This document shows positions 9,441 to 19,399 of a stretch of 64,000 nt of DNA, piece after piece. How positions within the stretch are numbered: the first letter of the stretch is position 1; every line of letters starts with the position of its first letter. The notes beneath the pieces are model-generated. The model ran no database searches. It was not told where the DNA came from and saw only the letters and a list, made by a program, of their open reading frames with translations. The stretch covers positions 1 to 64,000 of the forward strand of contig JBAOIR010000055.1 of NCBI GenBank assembly GCA_037045585.1, given 5' to 3'. A program made the translations under genes and the position numbers. Origin of the DNA: SSF14 sp037045585. GTDB lineage: Bacteria; Actinomycetota; Acidimicrobiia; Acidimicrobiales; Microtrichaceae.

Positions 9441-9640
9441 CCCGGCGACGTCGATGAACACACAGACTCGCCCGTAGAGTTCGTCGCGTGGCTCGCTGAC
9501 GAACTGGACCCCGTGCTCGCGCAGTCGCCGGTAGGCGGCATCGAACTCTTCGACCCGAAGGAACGGCCCGACTCGCCCGGCGTACTGCCCACCAATGGTG
9601 GCCAGCTGATCATTCGTGTCGGCTTGGACGGTCAATGACC
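9441..9640 (-). pseudogene. VOC (glyoxalase/bleomycin-resistance) C-terminal fragment
   Basis: The stretch FLRVEEFDAAYRRLREHGV, a turn SEPRDELYGRV and VCVFIDVAGNR is the second beta-alpha-beta half of a vicinal-oxygen-chelate protein. The first half is absent, and the end (normally WDL...) is replaced by the XRE gene in the same frame. No function can be expected from it alone. Confidence 0.55.
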
Positions 9641-9815
9641 GAGCGGCCTGGGGCCCGGCAGGTTCCGCCCAAGAGCCGCTGAGCTCCGACGGGACCGGCC
9701 GACCGCGTCGCGAACGATGTGCGCGCCGTGTTTGAGACCACGGCTCGCGCCGGCGGTCTGTAGTTGGGACCTTCGGCCGGAGACAGGCGGGCAGCAGGTC
9801 CGTATCGTCGAACCT

Positions 9816-12440
9816 GTGCCATTGATCTACGCGCTCGACCATCCCCACCGGCGTCCACCACGAGAGCTTGCTGACCTCCTCGGGGGCAAGGGCGCGAACC
9901 TCGCCGAGATGGCCTCGGTGCTGAAGCTACCCGTTCCCCCGGGCTTCACCATCGTGACGGCGGCGTGTCGTCGCTACGTGGAGAGCGGGTGGCCGCCGGG
10001 TCTCGACGCCGAGCTGGTGCGCCATGTCGCCCGCCTCGAGCGGCGCATCGGTCGTACGTTCGGCGCCGCCGACGACCCCCTGCTGGTGTCGGTGCGCTCG
10101 GGCGCCCGGTTCTCGATGCCGGGCATGATGGACACGATCCTCAACCTGGGGTTGAACGACCGGACGGTGCGTGCCGTGGCCCGATCCACCGGCGACGACG
10201 CGTTCGCGTACCGCTCCTACGCCCGACTGATCTCGATGTACGGGCGCGTCGTCATGGGCGTCGACGCCGGCCTGTTCGACGATCCGCTCGACGCGGCCAA
10301 GGCCGCCGAGGCGGTCGACGACGACTCGGCGCTGAGCGCTGCCGGGTGGCGATCGCTCTGTCGAGCTCACAAGGCGGCGATTCGAGATGCGACGCGACGA
10401 CCGTTTCCGCAGGACCCGCTGCGCCAGCTCGGCGCGATCGAGGCGGTCTTCGGGTCGTGGAACGGTGCTCGGGCCATCGCCTACCGCGAGCGTGAGCACA
10501 TCAGCCATGAGCTCGGCACGGCGGTGAACGTGCAGGCGATGGTCTTCGGCGATCGCGACGACCAGTCGGGCACCGGCGTCGCGTTCACCCGGGACGCGGC
10601 GACCGGCGAGGACGTGCCGTACGGCGACTTCCTGATCAACGCCCAGGGCGAGGACGTGGTCGCCGGGGTGCGGATCACCGAGCCCCTGGCCTCGCTCGCC
10701 GACCGGTTCCCGATCATCTACGACGAGCTCTCGGAGTACATGGATCTGTTGGAGGCGCACTACCGCGACATGTTGGATCTCGAGTTCACGATCGAGCAGG
10801 GTCGGCTGTGGATGTTGCAGGTGCGGGTGGGGAAGCGGACCGGCGTCGCGGCGCTCCGCATGGCGGTGGAGATGACCGCGGACCCTGCGATCAAGCTGAG
10901 TCGGGCCGAAGCGGTCGCGCGCATCACGCCCGAGCATCTGGAGCAGATCCTTCATCCGCGCCTCTCCGAGGACGGGATGGTGCCGCTGGCGACCGGTCTC
11001 GGTGCGTCGCCGGGGGCCGCTGTCGGTGTCGTGGTGTTCACCGCAGACGACGCGGTCGACCGGGCCGGTGCCGGGCAGTCGGTCATCCTCGTGCGCAAGG
11101 AGACGAATCCCGAGGACGTGCACGGGATGCTGGCGGCGGCGGGCATTCTGACAAGTCGTGGCGGGCTGGTCTCACACGCTGCGGTCGTTGCCCGGGGTTG
11201 GGGCAAGCCGGCAGTGGTCGGGGCCGACTCCGTCGTGGTCGAGGGCCGGCAGTTCACGGTGGGCGACATCGTGGTGCGCGAGGGGGACGTCATCTCCATC
11301 GACGGGTCGAGTGGCCGTGTCTTCGCGGGCGCAGCGAGCCTGTCCGTGCCGGAGCCCTCACATGAGTTCGACACGATCCTGGCGTGGGCCGATGACCTTC
11401 GCCGAGGGCGGATCTCGGTCCGGGCGAACGCCGACACCGGAACCGATGCGGCGCTGGCACGTCGCTACGGGGCCGAAGGCGTGGGCCTGTGCCGGACGGA
11501 GCACATGTTCCTCCGCGAGGACCGCCTGCCCGTGGTCCGCCGGATGATCCTGGCGGAGACCCCCTCCGAGGAAGCGGCAGCCCTCGAGGAGTTGCGGCGG
11601 GTGCAGCACGTCGACTTCCTGGAGATCCTCGAAGCGATGGATGGTCTGCCGGTCACGGTTCGCCTGCTCGACCCGCCGCTGCATGAGTTCCTTCCGAAGG
11701 TGGGCGACCTGGATCTTCGCGCCGCCACGACCGGGTTGACCTCCGAGGAGGAGCAACTCCGGCATGCCGCCGGTGACTGGGCCGAGACCAACCCGATGCT
11801 CGGTATCCGTGGCGTGCGCCTCGCCGTGATGAAGCCGGGGCTGTATGCGATGCAGGTGCGGGCGCTCCTCGACGCGGTGAAGGACCGGCTGGCCGTCGGT
11901 GGCCGACCGATCGTCGAGGTGATGATCCCGCTGACCGTGTCACGCGAAGAGATGGCCCTTGCCCGCTCATGGGTGATCGCCGCCGCCGAGGAACTCGGTG
12001 TCACGTCGACGCTGTTGATCGGCACGATGATCGAGACGCCGCGAGCAGCGCTGGTTGCCGATCAGATGGCCCGTGTCTCGGACTTCTTCAGCTTCGGGAC
12101 CAACGATCTGACCCAGATGACCTTCGGGTTCAGCCGCGACGACGTCGAGGCGAAGATGATGCCGATCTACGTGGCGAAGGAACTGCTCGTCGGTGATCCG
12201 TTCGAGTCGATCGACGTCGATGGCGTGGGTCGGCTGATCTCCTCGGCGGTGGAACGGGCTCGATCGGTGAAACGGCGGATTCCGATCGGCGTGTGCGGCG
12301 AGCACGGTGGCGATCCGGCATCGATCGCCTTCTTCGCCTCGGCCGGGTTCGACTACGTGTCGTGCTCGCCCTACCGGGTCCCGGTCGCCCGGCTCGCGGC
12401 CGCACAGGCCCTCATTGGCACAGGAGGCGACACACGTTGA
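9816..12440 (+). CDS. ppdK: Pyruvate, phosphate dikinase
   Basis: About 874 aa, intact and full length. It interconverts pyruvate + ATP + Pi with PEP + AMP + PPi. The N-terminal nucleotide-binding domain has LLGGKGANLAEM and SVRSGARFSMPGMMDTILN. The phospho-histidine swivel domain has TSRGGLVSHAAVVARGW. The C-terminal TIM barrel contains GTMIETPRAALVAD, FGTNDLTQMTFG and GVCGEHGGDP. The GTG at 9816 fits the conserved start; the frame is open further upstream without family similarity. It overlaps the PFOR start (TTGA), so PEP, pyruvate and acetyl-CoA conversion appear to be made as one operon. Confidence 0.95.
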   Translation: MPLIYALDHPHRRPPRELADLLGGKGANLAEMASVLKLPVPPGFTIVTAACRRYVESGWPPGLDAELVRHVARLERRIGRTFGAADDPLLVSVRSGARFSMPGMMDTILNLGLNDRTVRAVARSTGDDAFAYRSYARLISMYGRVVMGVDAGLFDDPLDAAKAAEAVDDDSALSAAGWRSLCRAHKAAIRDATRRPFPQDPLRQLGAIEAVFGSWNGARAIAYREREHISHELGTAVNVQAMVFGDRDDQSGTGVAFTRDAATGEDVPYGDFLINAQGEDVVAGVRITEPLASLADRFPIIYDELSEYMDLLEAHYRDMLDLEFTIEQGRLWMLQVRVGKRTGVAALRMAVEMTADPAIKLSRAEAVARITPEHLEQILHPRLSEDGMVPLATGLGASPGAAVGVVVFTADDAVDRAGAGQSVILVRKETNPEDVHGMLAAAGILTSRGGLVSHAAVVARGWGKPAVVGADSVVVEGRQFTVGDIVVREGDVISIDGSSGRVFAGAASLSVPEPSHEFDTILAWADDLRRGRISVRANADTGTDAALARRYGAEGVGLCRTEHMFLREDRLPVVRRMILAETPSEEAAALEELRRVQHVDFLEILEAMDGLPVTVRLLDPPLHEFLPKVGDLDLRAATTGLTSEEEQLRHAAGDWAETNPMLGIRGVRLAVMKPGLYAMQVRALLDAVKDRLAVGGRPIVEVMIPLTVSREEMALARSWVIAAAEELGVTSTLLIGTMIETPRAALVADQMARVSDFFSFGTNDLTQMTFGFSRDDVEAKMMPIYVAKELLVGDPFESIDVDGVGRLISSAVERARSVKRRIPIGVCGEHGGDPASIAFFASAGFDYVSCSPYRVPVARLAAAQALIGTGGDTR

Positions 12441-15400
12441 CGGCCTTGACTGAGCAGGTGCTCGTCGAGACCGGCGGCGCCGCTGCGTCGTCGGTGAGAG
12501 CGACCATGGACGCCAACGAGGCGGTCGCGTCGGTCGCGTACCGGCTGAGCGAGGTCATCGCCATCTACCCGATCACCCCGGCCTCGCCGATGGGCGAGCA
12601 CGCCGACGAGTGGTCGGCCGAACGGCGTCCGAACCTGTGGGGCTCGGTGCCCGACGTGGTCGAGATGCAGTCCGAGGGCGGCGCCGCCGGCGCGGTCCAC
12701 GGCGCGCTGCAGGCGGCGCGCTGGCCACGACCTTCACGGCGTCGCAGGGCCTGCTGCTGATGCTGCCGAACCTGTACAAGATCGCCGGCGAGCTCACGCC
12801 GTTCTGCCTGCACGTCGCCGCTCGGAGCATCGCGACCCACGCGCTGTCGATCTTCGGCGACCACTCCGACGTCATGGCGGCCCGCCAGACCGGCGTCGCG
12901 CTGCTGGCGTCGGGCTCACCCCAGGAGGCCCAGGACCTCGCGGCCATCGCCCACGCCGCGACCCTGGCGGCCCGGGTGCCGTTCCTGCACTTCTTCGACG
13001 GCTTCCGCACCTCGCACGAGATCCAGAAGATCGACGCTGGTCGACGACGACACGCTGCGGGCGCTGGTCGACCCCGACGCGATCGCCGCGCACCGGCGAC
13101 CGGGCGCTGTCGCCCGAGCACCCGGTGGTCCGCGGCACGTCGCAGAACCCCGACGCGTTCTTCCAGTCCCGCGAGGCGGCCAACCCCTTCCACGACGCCT
13201 GCCCCGAGGTCGTCGCCGAGGCGATGGACCGCTTCGCCGAGCTGACCGGCCGGCGCTACGCGCCGTTCGACTACGTCGGCCACCCCGAGGCCGAGCGGGT
13301 CGTCGTGATGATGGGCTCGGGCGCCGAGTGCGCCCACGAGACCGTCGAGCACCTGGTCGCGGCGGGGGAGCGGGTCGGCCTGGTCAAGGTCCGGCTGTAC
13401 CGGCCGTTCTCGATCGACCGGTTCCTCGCGGCCCTGCCGGCGACGGTGCGCTCGGTCGCCGTGCTGGACCGCACCAAGGAGCCCGGCTCCACGCGGTGAG
13501 CCGCTGCTGCTCGACGTCACCGCCGCGCTGGTCGACGGCGTCGCCGCGGGGCGCCGGGCCGCGCTGCCCCGGATCATCGGGGGCCGCTACGGGCTGTCGT
13601 CGAAGGAGTTCACCCCGGCCATGGTGGCGGCGGTGTTCGACGAGCTCGCCGCCGAGCACCCCAGGCGCCGCTTCACCGTCGGCATCACCGACGACGTCAC
13701 CCACCTGTCGCTCCCGGTCGACGACCCGTTCGACATCGAGGCCGACGACGTCACCCGCGCCGTGTTCTACGGGCTCGGCGCCGACGGCACGGTCAGCAGC
13801 AACAAGGCCGCGATCCGGATCATCGGCGACGCCACCGACCTGTGGTGCCAGGGCCACTTCGTCTACGACTCCAAGAAGTCGGGGGCGACCACCGTGTCGC
13901 ACCTGCGGTTCGGGCCCCGCCCGATCCGCTCCACCTACCAGATCCGCCGGGCCGGCTTCGTCGCCGTCCACGACCCCGGGTTCCTGGAGCGCCTCGACGT
14001 GCTCGACGTGGCCGACGCCGGCGCCACGGTGCTGATCAACACCACCGTGCCGCCCGAGCAGGTGTGGGACAGCCTGCCGATCGACGCCCAGCAGCTGCTG
14101 GTCGAGCGGCGCTGTCGGCTCTACGCCATCGACGCCTACCGGATCGCCGAGGAGCACGGCCTGGGCCGGCGGATCAACACCGTCATGTCGACGTGCTTCT
14201 TCGCGCTGTCGGGCGTGCTGCCCCGCGACGAGGCCATCGCGGCGGTCAAGGCAGTCGGTCGAGGACACGTGGGGCAAGCGCGGCCCCGAGATCGTGCGCC
14301 GCAACGTCGCCGCGATCGACGCCACCCTGGCCGACCTCCACGAGGTCGACGCTGGGCTCGGCCACGTCGGCCGTCACCGTCGCCCTGCGGTCCCGACGGC
14401 GGCGCCCGACTTCGTCGCGAACGTCACCCGCCTGCTGCTCGAGGGCCACGGCGACCGGCTGCCGGTGAGCGCGTTCCCGCCCGACGGCACCTGGCCCACC
14501 GGCACCAGCCGCTACGAGAAGCGGGCCATCGCCATCGAGATCCCGATCTGGGAGCCGGACCTGTGCGTGCAGTGCAACCGCTGCTCGATGATCTGCCCCC
14601 ACGCCGCGATCCGCACCAAGGTGTTCGAACCCGAGGCCGCCGCCGGCGCCCCGAACAGCTTCCGCCACGTGCCCGAGGCCACACCCCGAGCTCGCGGGCC
14701 TCGAGCTACGTCGTGCAGGTCGCTCCCGACGACTGCACCGGCTGCGGGCTGTGCGTCGAGGTGTGCCCGGCCAAGGACCGCTCCAGCCGAGACGCAAGGC
14801 CATCAACATGGCGCCCGCTGCCGAGCACCGTGACCGGGAGCGCGATCGTTCGAGTTCTACGAGTCGCTGCCCGACGTGGCTCGCACCCGGATCCCCGTCG
14901 AGTCCCGGACCCTGGCCGCTGCTGCCGTCGCTGTTCGAGTTCTCCGGAGCCTGCGCCGGGTGCGGCGAGACGCCCGTACCTGCGGCTGCTCACCCAGCTC
15001 TTCGGCGACCGGCTCGTGATCGCCAACGCCACCGGTTGCTCGTCGATCTACGGCGGCAACCTGCCCACGACCCCCTACACGACCGGGCCCGACGGTCGAG
15101 GCCCGGCGTGGAACAACTCGCTGTTCGAGGACAACGCCGAGTTCGGTCTCGGCATCCGCCTCGGCGTCGACGCCCAGGAGGGCCGGGCCCGGCTCCTGCT
15201 CGGCCGGCTGCGCCGCGGCGCTGCCCGACCGACTCGTCGGCGCGCTGACCGCTCACTGTGATGGCGACGCCGAACCGGTCGCAGCTCGGCGAACCGATGT
15301 CGCCGAGCTCCGCTCCCTGCTCGCCGCCATCAACCACTCCGGCAGCGACGCTCGCGATGCCGACGATGTCGTGGAGCTGGACCGGCTGGCCGACTTCCTC

Positions 15401-16081
15401 GTGCCGCGGTCGGTGTGGATCGTCGGCGGCGACGGCTGGGCCTACGACATCGGCTACGGCGGCCTCGACCACGTGCTCGCGTCGAACCGTAAGGTCAACG
15501 TGCTGGTGCTCGACACCGAGGTGTACTCGAACACCGGCGGCCAGGCAGTCCAAAGCCACCCCCATGGGTGCGGTCGCCAAGTTCGCGTCCGCCGGCAAGG
15601 AGACCGCCAAGAAGGACCTCGGCCTGCTCGCGATGACCTACGGCCACGTGTACGTGGCCAGCGTCGCCATGCAGGCCCGGAGCCACCAGACCGTCAAAGC
15701 ATTCCTCGAGGCCGAGTCCTACCCGGGGCCCGTCGCTGATCATCGCCCACAGCCCGTGCATCGCCCACGGCTACGACCTGGTCCACTCGCCGGCCCAGCA
15801 GGCCCGGGCGATCAACAGCGGGGCGTGGCCGCTCTACCGGTTCGACCCGCGGCGGGCCGCGGCCGGCGAACCACCGCTGCACATCGACGCCGATCCGGTG
15901 TCGATTCCGATGCGCACCTACATGCGCGAGGAGGCACGTTTCCGGATGGTCGAACTCCGTGACCCGGAACGCTTCGACCGGCTGGTGCACGCCGCCGAGC
16001 GCGCCGTCGTCGGACCGCCACGCCATCTACGAGCAGCTCGCCCAGATCCGGCTCCCGCACCCGGAGGAACCCGATGGTTGA
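12437..16081 (+). CDS. nifJ: Pyruvate:ferredoxin (flavodoxin) oxidoreductase, many single-base frameshifts
   Basis: One ~1,200-residue single-chain PFOR, which oxidatively decarboxylates pyruvate to acetyl-CoA and reduces ferredoxin. In order: domain I (IYPITPASPMGEHADEW, ~12560), the CoA-side domain (GSGAECAHETVEHLVA, ~13320), the gamma-like domain (~13620-14250), two [4Fe-4S] motifs (CVQCNRCSMICP at ~14570, CTGCGLCVEVCP at ~14740), and the TPP domain (CAGCGET at ~14955, VYSNTGGQ at ~15530). At least ten +/-1 breaks occur, for example near 12730, 13040, 13090, 13493, 14265, 14350, 14980, 15550, 15735 and 16010. All catalytic motifs survive, which argues for sequencing error rather than decay. 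The end overlaps the next gene. Confidence 0.85.
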
Positions 16082-17078
16082 CCTCACGACCGACTGGCTG
16101 GGCCTCACACTCCGGAGCCCGCTCGTCGTCGGGGCCTCTCCGCTGTGCGACTCTGCCGCCGCCGCACGTCGGTTCGTCGACGCCGGTGCCGGCGCCGTCG
16201 TCATGCACTCGCTGTTCGAGGAGCAGCTGGTCGCGGACCAGTTGGCCGCGCACCGGTTCTTCGACAGCCACGTCGACACCAACGCCGAAGCCCGATCGTT
16301 CCTCGCCGACACCGACGTGTTCGCCGTCGGCGCCACCCCCACCCTCGACCGCATCACAGCGCTCACCGACGCCATCGACGTCCCGGTGATCGGATCGCTC
16401 AACGGCGTCACGCCCGGCGGTTGGACCGGATACGCCCGCGAGCTCCACGACGCGGGCGCCGCCGCCATCGAGCTCAACCTCTACGACGTCGCCACCGACA
16501 TCGCCGAAACCGGTAATCAGATCGAACAACGCCAACTCCAGGTCGTCACCGATGTCGTCGCCGCGGTGACCGTGCCGGTGTCGGTGAAGTTGTCGCCGTT
16601 CTACGCCTCGGTCCCCAGCTTCGTCGCCCGCCTCGCCGACGCCGGCGCCGCAGGCGTCGTGATGTTCAACCGCTACTACCAACCCGACATCGACCTCGAC
16701 GCCCTCGACATCGATCGCCGACTCGTCCCGTCCACCCCCGCCGAGCTCCCGTTGCGACTCCACGCCCTGGCCATCCTGCACGGCCGCACCCAGCTGTCCC
16801 TGGCGTCGAGCGGCGGGGTCCATCACGGCACCGATGCCGCCAAAGCGATCCTCTGTGGCGCCGACGCCGTGCAGATGGTCTCAGCCCTGCTCGCCGACGG
16901 GCCCGCACAGCTCGCCCGCATCCACGCCGAGCTCACCGGCTGGCTCGACGACCACGGCTACTCGAACCTCGCCGAAGCTCGCGGCGCCACCGCACTCGAC
17001 AACGTCGCCAACCCCCACGAACTCGAACGCCTCAACTACGCCCATCTCCTGCAGAGTTGGCAACCCCGAACAGGTTGA
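16074..17078 (+). CDS. Dihydroorotate dehydrogenase-like flavoprotein
   Basis: 334 aa, intact. It has the PyrD-type beta/alpha barrel: LRSPLVVGASPL near the N-terminus, IGSLNG (~108), AIELNLYDVATD (~132), VPVSVKLSPFY (~160), and a flavin phosphate loop in LASSGGVHHGTDAAKAILCGADAVQM (~255-280, non-contiguous positions). The usual catalytic Cys/Ser loop is not clear. Proteins of this subgroup often sit directly behind nifJ, as here, with a start overlapping the PFOR stop. A redox role coupled to PFOR or ferredoxin is more likely than pyrimidine synthesis, though pyrimidine synthesis is not excluded. Confidence 0.85.
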   Translation: MVDLTTDWLGLTLRSPLVVGASPLCDSAAAARRFVDAGAGAVVMHSLFEEQLVADQLAAHRFFDSHVDTNAEARSFLADTDVFAVGATPTLDRITALTDAIDVPVIGSLNGVTPGGWTGYARELHDAGAAAIELNLYDVATDIAETGNQIEQRQLQVVTDVVAAVTVPVSVKLSPFYASVPSFVARLADAGAAGVVMFNRYYQPDIDLDALDIDRRLVPSTPAELPLRLHALAILHGRTQLSLASSGGVHHGTDAAKAILCGADAVQMVSALLADGPAQLARIHAELTGWLDDHGYSNLAEARGATALDNVANPHELERLNYAHLLQSWQPRTG

Positions 17079-17092
17079 TCGAGGCGGCCTGA

Positions 17093-17358
17093 ATGAAGAC
17101 AAGGCCACCAGCAAGGCGAAGGTCGCCGTGCCACGCGGATCTCCGGTGGCTCATCGAGGCCGTCGCCGACGAGTTCGACCGGGTCATCAGTCGTTCGAAG
17201 CTACCGGTGCTGGTGTCGGCCCGCCTCGGTGTCCAGGGCATCCCGACCATGGGCTCCTTGCCGACGGCGCGGAGATCTCCCGTCAGGTGGGTGCGCTGCC
17301 CGCCGACGGCATCCGCCGCTGGGTCGACGGAGCGCTCGACGAGCTCAGGCGAGCTTGA
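17093..17358 (+). pseudogene. TrxC-like thioredoxin remnant lacking its active site
   Basis: The N-terminal part (CHADLRWLIEAVADEFDRVI..SKLPVLV) matches the lead-in of thioredoxin 2. The C-terminal part (ARLGVQGIPTM, then LLADGAEISRQVGALPADGIRRWVDGAL) matches the cis-Pro loop and last helix. The ~40 residues between, with WCGPC, are missing, and one base is lost near 17258 in a C run. It cannot work as a thioredoxin. It ends tail to tail with the CstR-like gene, overlapping by 14 bp. Confidence 0.6.
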
Positions 17359-17650
17359 GGAACATCTTCTGCACGTCGGTCACGTCGTAGCCGGCTTCAG
17401 CCGACCGTGACGGGTCTTCGAGACACCACGTCAAACCCGCTGCCACCAGCACGAAGCCGACCTGCTCGAGTGCCTTGTTGGCCGCTGCGATCTGCGTCAC
17501 CACATCGCGGCAATCCCGGTTGTCGGTCAACATCTGCTGGATCCCACGAACCTGGCCCTCCACGCGACGAAGTCGCTTCTGAAGGTTGGCGATCGTCTCC
17601 TCAGGGAGATCCATCGCCGCTGCGGCCGGGGCGGGCTGTGTTGCGCTCAT
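17345..17650 (-). CDS. cstR: CsoR-family repressor, CstR-like (persulfide sensor type)
   Basis: 101 aa, intact DUF156 protein: KRLRRVEGQVRGIQQML on helix 1, then DNRDCRDVVTQIAAANKALEQ, and Cys in GLTWCLEDP. CsoR copper sensors need Cys-His-Cys. Here the His position four residues before the second Cys is Gly, leaving two cysteines, as in CstR, which forms di- and polysulfide bridges with persulfides. It is divergent from sulfide:quinone oxidoreductase, with two operator-like sites between them. This supports a sulfide/persulfide role rather than copper. ATG at 17650. Confidence 0.85.
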   Translation of the reverse strand: MSATQPAPAAAAMDLPEETIANLQKRLRRVEGQVRGIQQMLTDNRDCRDVVTQIAAANKALEQVGFVLVAAGLTWCLEDPSRSAEAGYDVTDVQKMFLKLA

Positions 17651-17666
17651 GGGACCATCGTACGCG

Positions 17667-17680
17667 TACCCACCAGGGTA
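17667..17680. promoter_or_regulatory. CstR-type operator, TACCC-N4-GGGTA
   Basis: TACCCACCAGGGTA lies 17 bp upstream of the CstR-like start, well placed for autorepression. Same half-sites and spacing as five other sites in the window. Confidence 0.7.
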
Positions 17681-17710
17681 TCAAGGGAGTGTCGTCAGCC
17701 GTTGCTGCCG

Positions 17711-17730
17711 TCCTACCCCTGGGGGTAGGA
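17711..17730. promoter_or_regulatory. CstR-type operator upstream of the sulfide:quinone oxidoreductase
   Basis: TCCTACCCCTGGGGGTAGGA is a 20-bp palindrome broken only at its centre, with core TACCC-N4-GGGTA at 17714-17727. It is 76 bp upstream of the SQR start and 44 bp from the first site (about four helical turns), so both may be held by one repressor assembly. Confidence 0.75.
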
Positions 17731-17805
17731 CCTTCGCCTCTACTGAAGAGCTGAGCTGACGCATACGTTCGAACCAGCGGCCCATCGACTCTTGGAGAGG
17801 CGCGC

Positions 17806-19068
17806 ATGACACATCGGATCGTGATCCTCGGCGCCGGCACCGGCGGGACGCTGACTGCCAACCGACTTCGCGCCGCCTACCCGGCCGGGGACGCGTCGAT
17901 CACCGTGGTCGACCAGGACGACCAGCACGTCTACCAACCAGGGCTGCTCTTCGTACCCTTCGGCCTTACCCGCCCCGAAGACATCGTCCGACCTCGCAGC
18001 CGCCAGTTGCACGACGGCATCGACTACCGGCAGAGCGCCATCGATCGCGTCGACCTCGCAACAGACACGGTGCTCCTCACCGACGGGACGTCGCTCGGCT
18101 ACGACGTCCTCGTCGTCGCCACCGGAGCGACACTGCTGCCCGAGGAGACCGACGGCCTCGCCGGACCGGGCTGGGGCGACAACGTCCACACCTTCTACAC
18201 ACTCGACGGCGCCACCAAACTCGCCGCGGCGCTCGAATCCTTCGACGGCGGCCGGGTGGTCGTCAACGTCGTCGACATGCCGATCAAGTGCCCCGTCGCA
18301 CCGCTCGAGTTCTGCTTCCTGGCCGACTGGTTCTTCACCGACCGCAAGATCCGCGACCGAGTCGAACTCACCTACGTCACGCCGCTCGACGCCGCGTTCA
18401 CCAAACCCGTCGCCGCCGCCGCCCTCGGCGGGATGCTCGGCGACCGGCACATCGAGCTCGTCACGGAGTTCAACACCGGCGAGGTCGACGGTCCGGGCGG
18501 CCGCCTGATCTCGTTCGATGAGCGCGAGGTGCCCTTCGACCTGGCGGTCGTGATCCCGCTCCACGGCGGACAGCCCTACGTCGCCCGATCGGAGGGGCTG
18601 GGTGACGCGTTGAACTTCGTCCCCACCGATCAACACACCCTGCAATCCACAGTGAAGCCCAACGTGTTCGCGATCGGCGACGCCACCACGCTCCCGGCGT
18701 CGAAAGCCGGCTCGGTCACCCACTTTGAAGGCGAGGTCCTCGTCGAGAACATCCAGCGGTTCCTCGCCGGCAAGGAACTCGACGCGACGTACGACGGTCA
18801 CGCCAACTGCTTCATCGAGACGGGGTTCGGCAAGGCCATGCTGATCGACTTCAACTACGACCAGGAACCGGTGCCCGGTCATTTCCCGACCACGGTCGGC
18901 CTGCCCCTCCTGGCGGAATCCCGGCTGAACCACCTCGGCAAGCTCATGTTCCAGTGGTTCTACTGGCACGTCCTGCTCCCCGGGCGTGACGTGCCCGGTA
19001 TCGGGTCGGACATGCCGACCGCCGGCAAGAAGCTCCCGGCCCCCGACCCCCTTCATCAGGAGATCTGA
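17806..19068 (+). CDS. sqr: Sulfide:quinone oxidoreductase-type flavoprotein
   Basis: 420 aa, intact. N-terminal Rossmann loop GAGTGG (residues 9-14) and second FAD site FAIGDATTLPASK (~288-300). Candidate redox cysteines are C162 (with C170 close by) and C335 in GHANCFIETG, spaced as in SQR, where a Cys pair carries the sulfane sulfur. The C-terminal segment (HLGKLMFQWFYWHVLLPG) is the amphipathic quinone/membrane-contact helix. The role is to oxidise sulfide to persulfide or polysulfide and pass electrons to quinone. It is followed without gap by DsrC- and DsrE-type sulfur carriers and preceded by CstR-type operators, so sulfide-responsive expression is likely. Confidence 0.88.
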   Translation: MTHRIVILGAGTGGTLTANRLRAAYPAGDASITVVDQDDQHVYQPGLLFVPFGLTRPEDIVRPRSRQLHDGIDYRQSAIDRVDLATDTVLLTDGTSLGYDVLVVATGATLLPEETDGLAGPGWGDNVHTFYTLDGATKLAAALESFDGGRVVVNVVDMPIKCPVAPLEFCFLADWFFTDRKIRDRVELTYVTPLDAAFTKPVAAAALGGMLGDRHIELVTEFNTGEVDGPGGRLISFDEREVPFDLAVVIPLHGGQPYVARSEGLGDALNFVPTDQHTLQSTVKPNVFAIGDATTLPASKAGSVTHFEGEVLVENIQRFLAGKELDATYDGHANCFIETGFGKAMLIDFNYDQEPVPGHFPTTVGLPLLAESRLNHLGKLMFQWFYWHVLLPGRDVPGIGSDMPTAGKKLPAPDPLHQEI

Positions 19069-19069
19069 C

Positions 19070-19387
19070 ATGCCCACGAAAGCCGTCGCCGGAACTGCCG
19101 TCGACACGAACGACGAGGGGTTCTTCACGAACCCCGATCAGTGGACCGAGGCCATGGCGCCTGAGCTCGCCGCTGCTGAGGGGATCGATCCGCTCACCGA
19201 CCAGCACTGGACCGTGATCCGGTTCATGCGCAAGGAGTACGCCGAGAAGGGCACCGGCCCGACGGTCCGTGTGCTCGGCAAGACATCGGGGGTCACGGTG
19301 AAGGAGCTGTATCAGCTCTTCCCGAAAGGGCCCGCCAAGATCGCCGCCCGGATCGCCGGGATTCCCAAGCCTCGCGGCTGCATCTGA
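19070..19387 (+). CDS. DsrC/TusE-family sulfur-carrier protein
   Basis: 105 aa. The family fold is visible in DQHWTVIRFMRKEYAEKG, VRVLGKTSGVT and LYQLFPKGPAKIAARIAG, ending in IPKPRGCI. The penultimate Cys on the flexible C-terminal arm is the sulfur-carrying residue. The second, upstream Cys of true dissimilatory DsrC is absent, so this is the single-Cys TusE-like form. It starts one base after the SQR stop. It likely accepts persulfide sulfur from the DsrE-like partner encoded next. Confidence 0.85.
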   Translation: MPTKAVAGTAVDTNDEGFFTNPDQWTEAMAPELAAAEGIDPLTDQHWTVIRFMRKEYAEKGTGPTVRVLGKTSGVTVKELYQLFPKGPAKIAARIAGIPKPRGCI

Positions 19388-19399
19388 CAAGGAGACGAC

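Noticed and set aside
8471..9613. Minus-strand frame of 380 codons
   Set aside because: Only its last ~55 residues look real; the rest is out of frame with the kinase, toxin and antitoxin pieces.
12437..16081. Programmed frameshifting or recoding in PFOR
   Set aside because: At least ten breaks at unrelated places with no slippery site and stem; similar breaks occur in unrelated genes, so error or decay is simpler.
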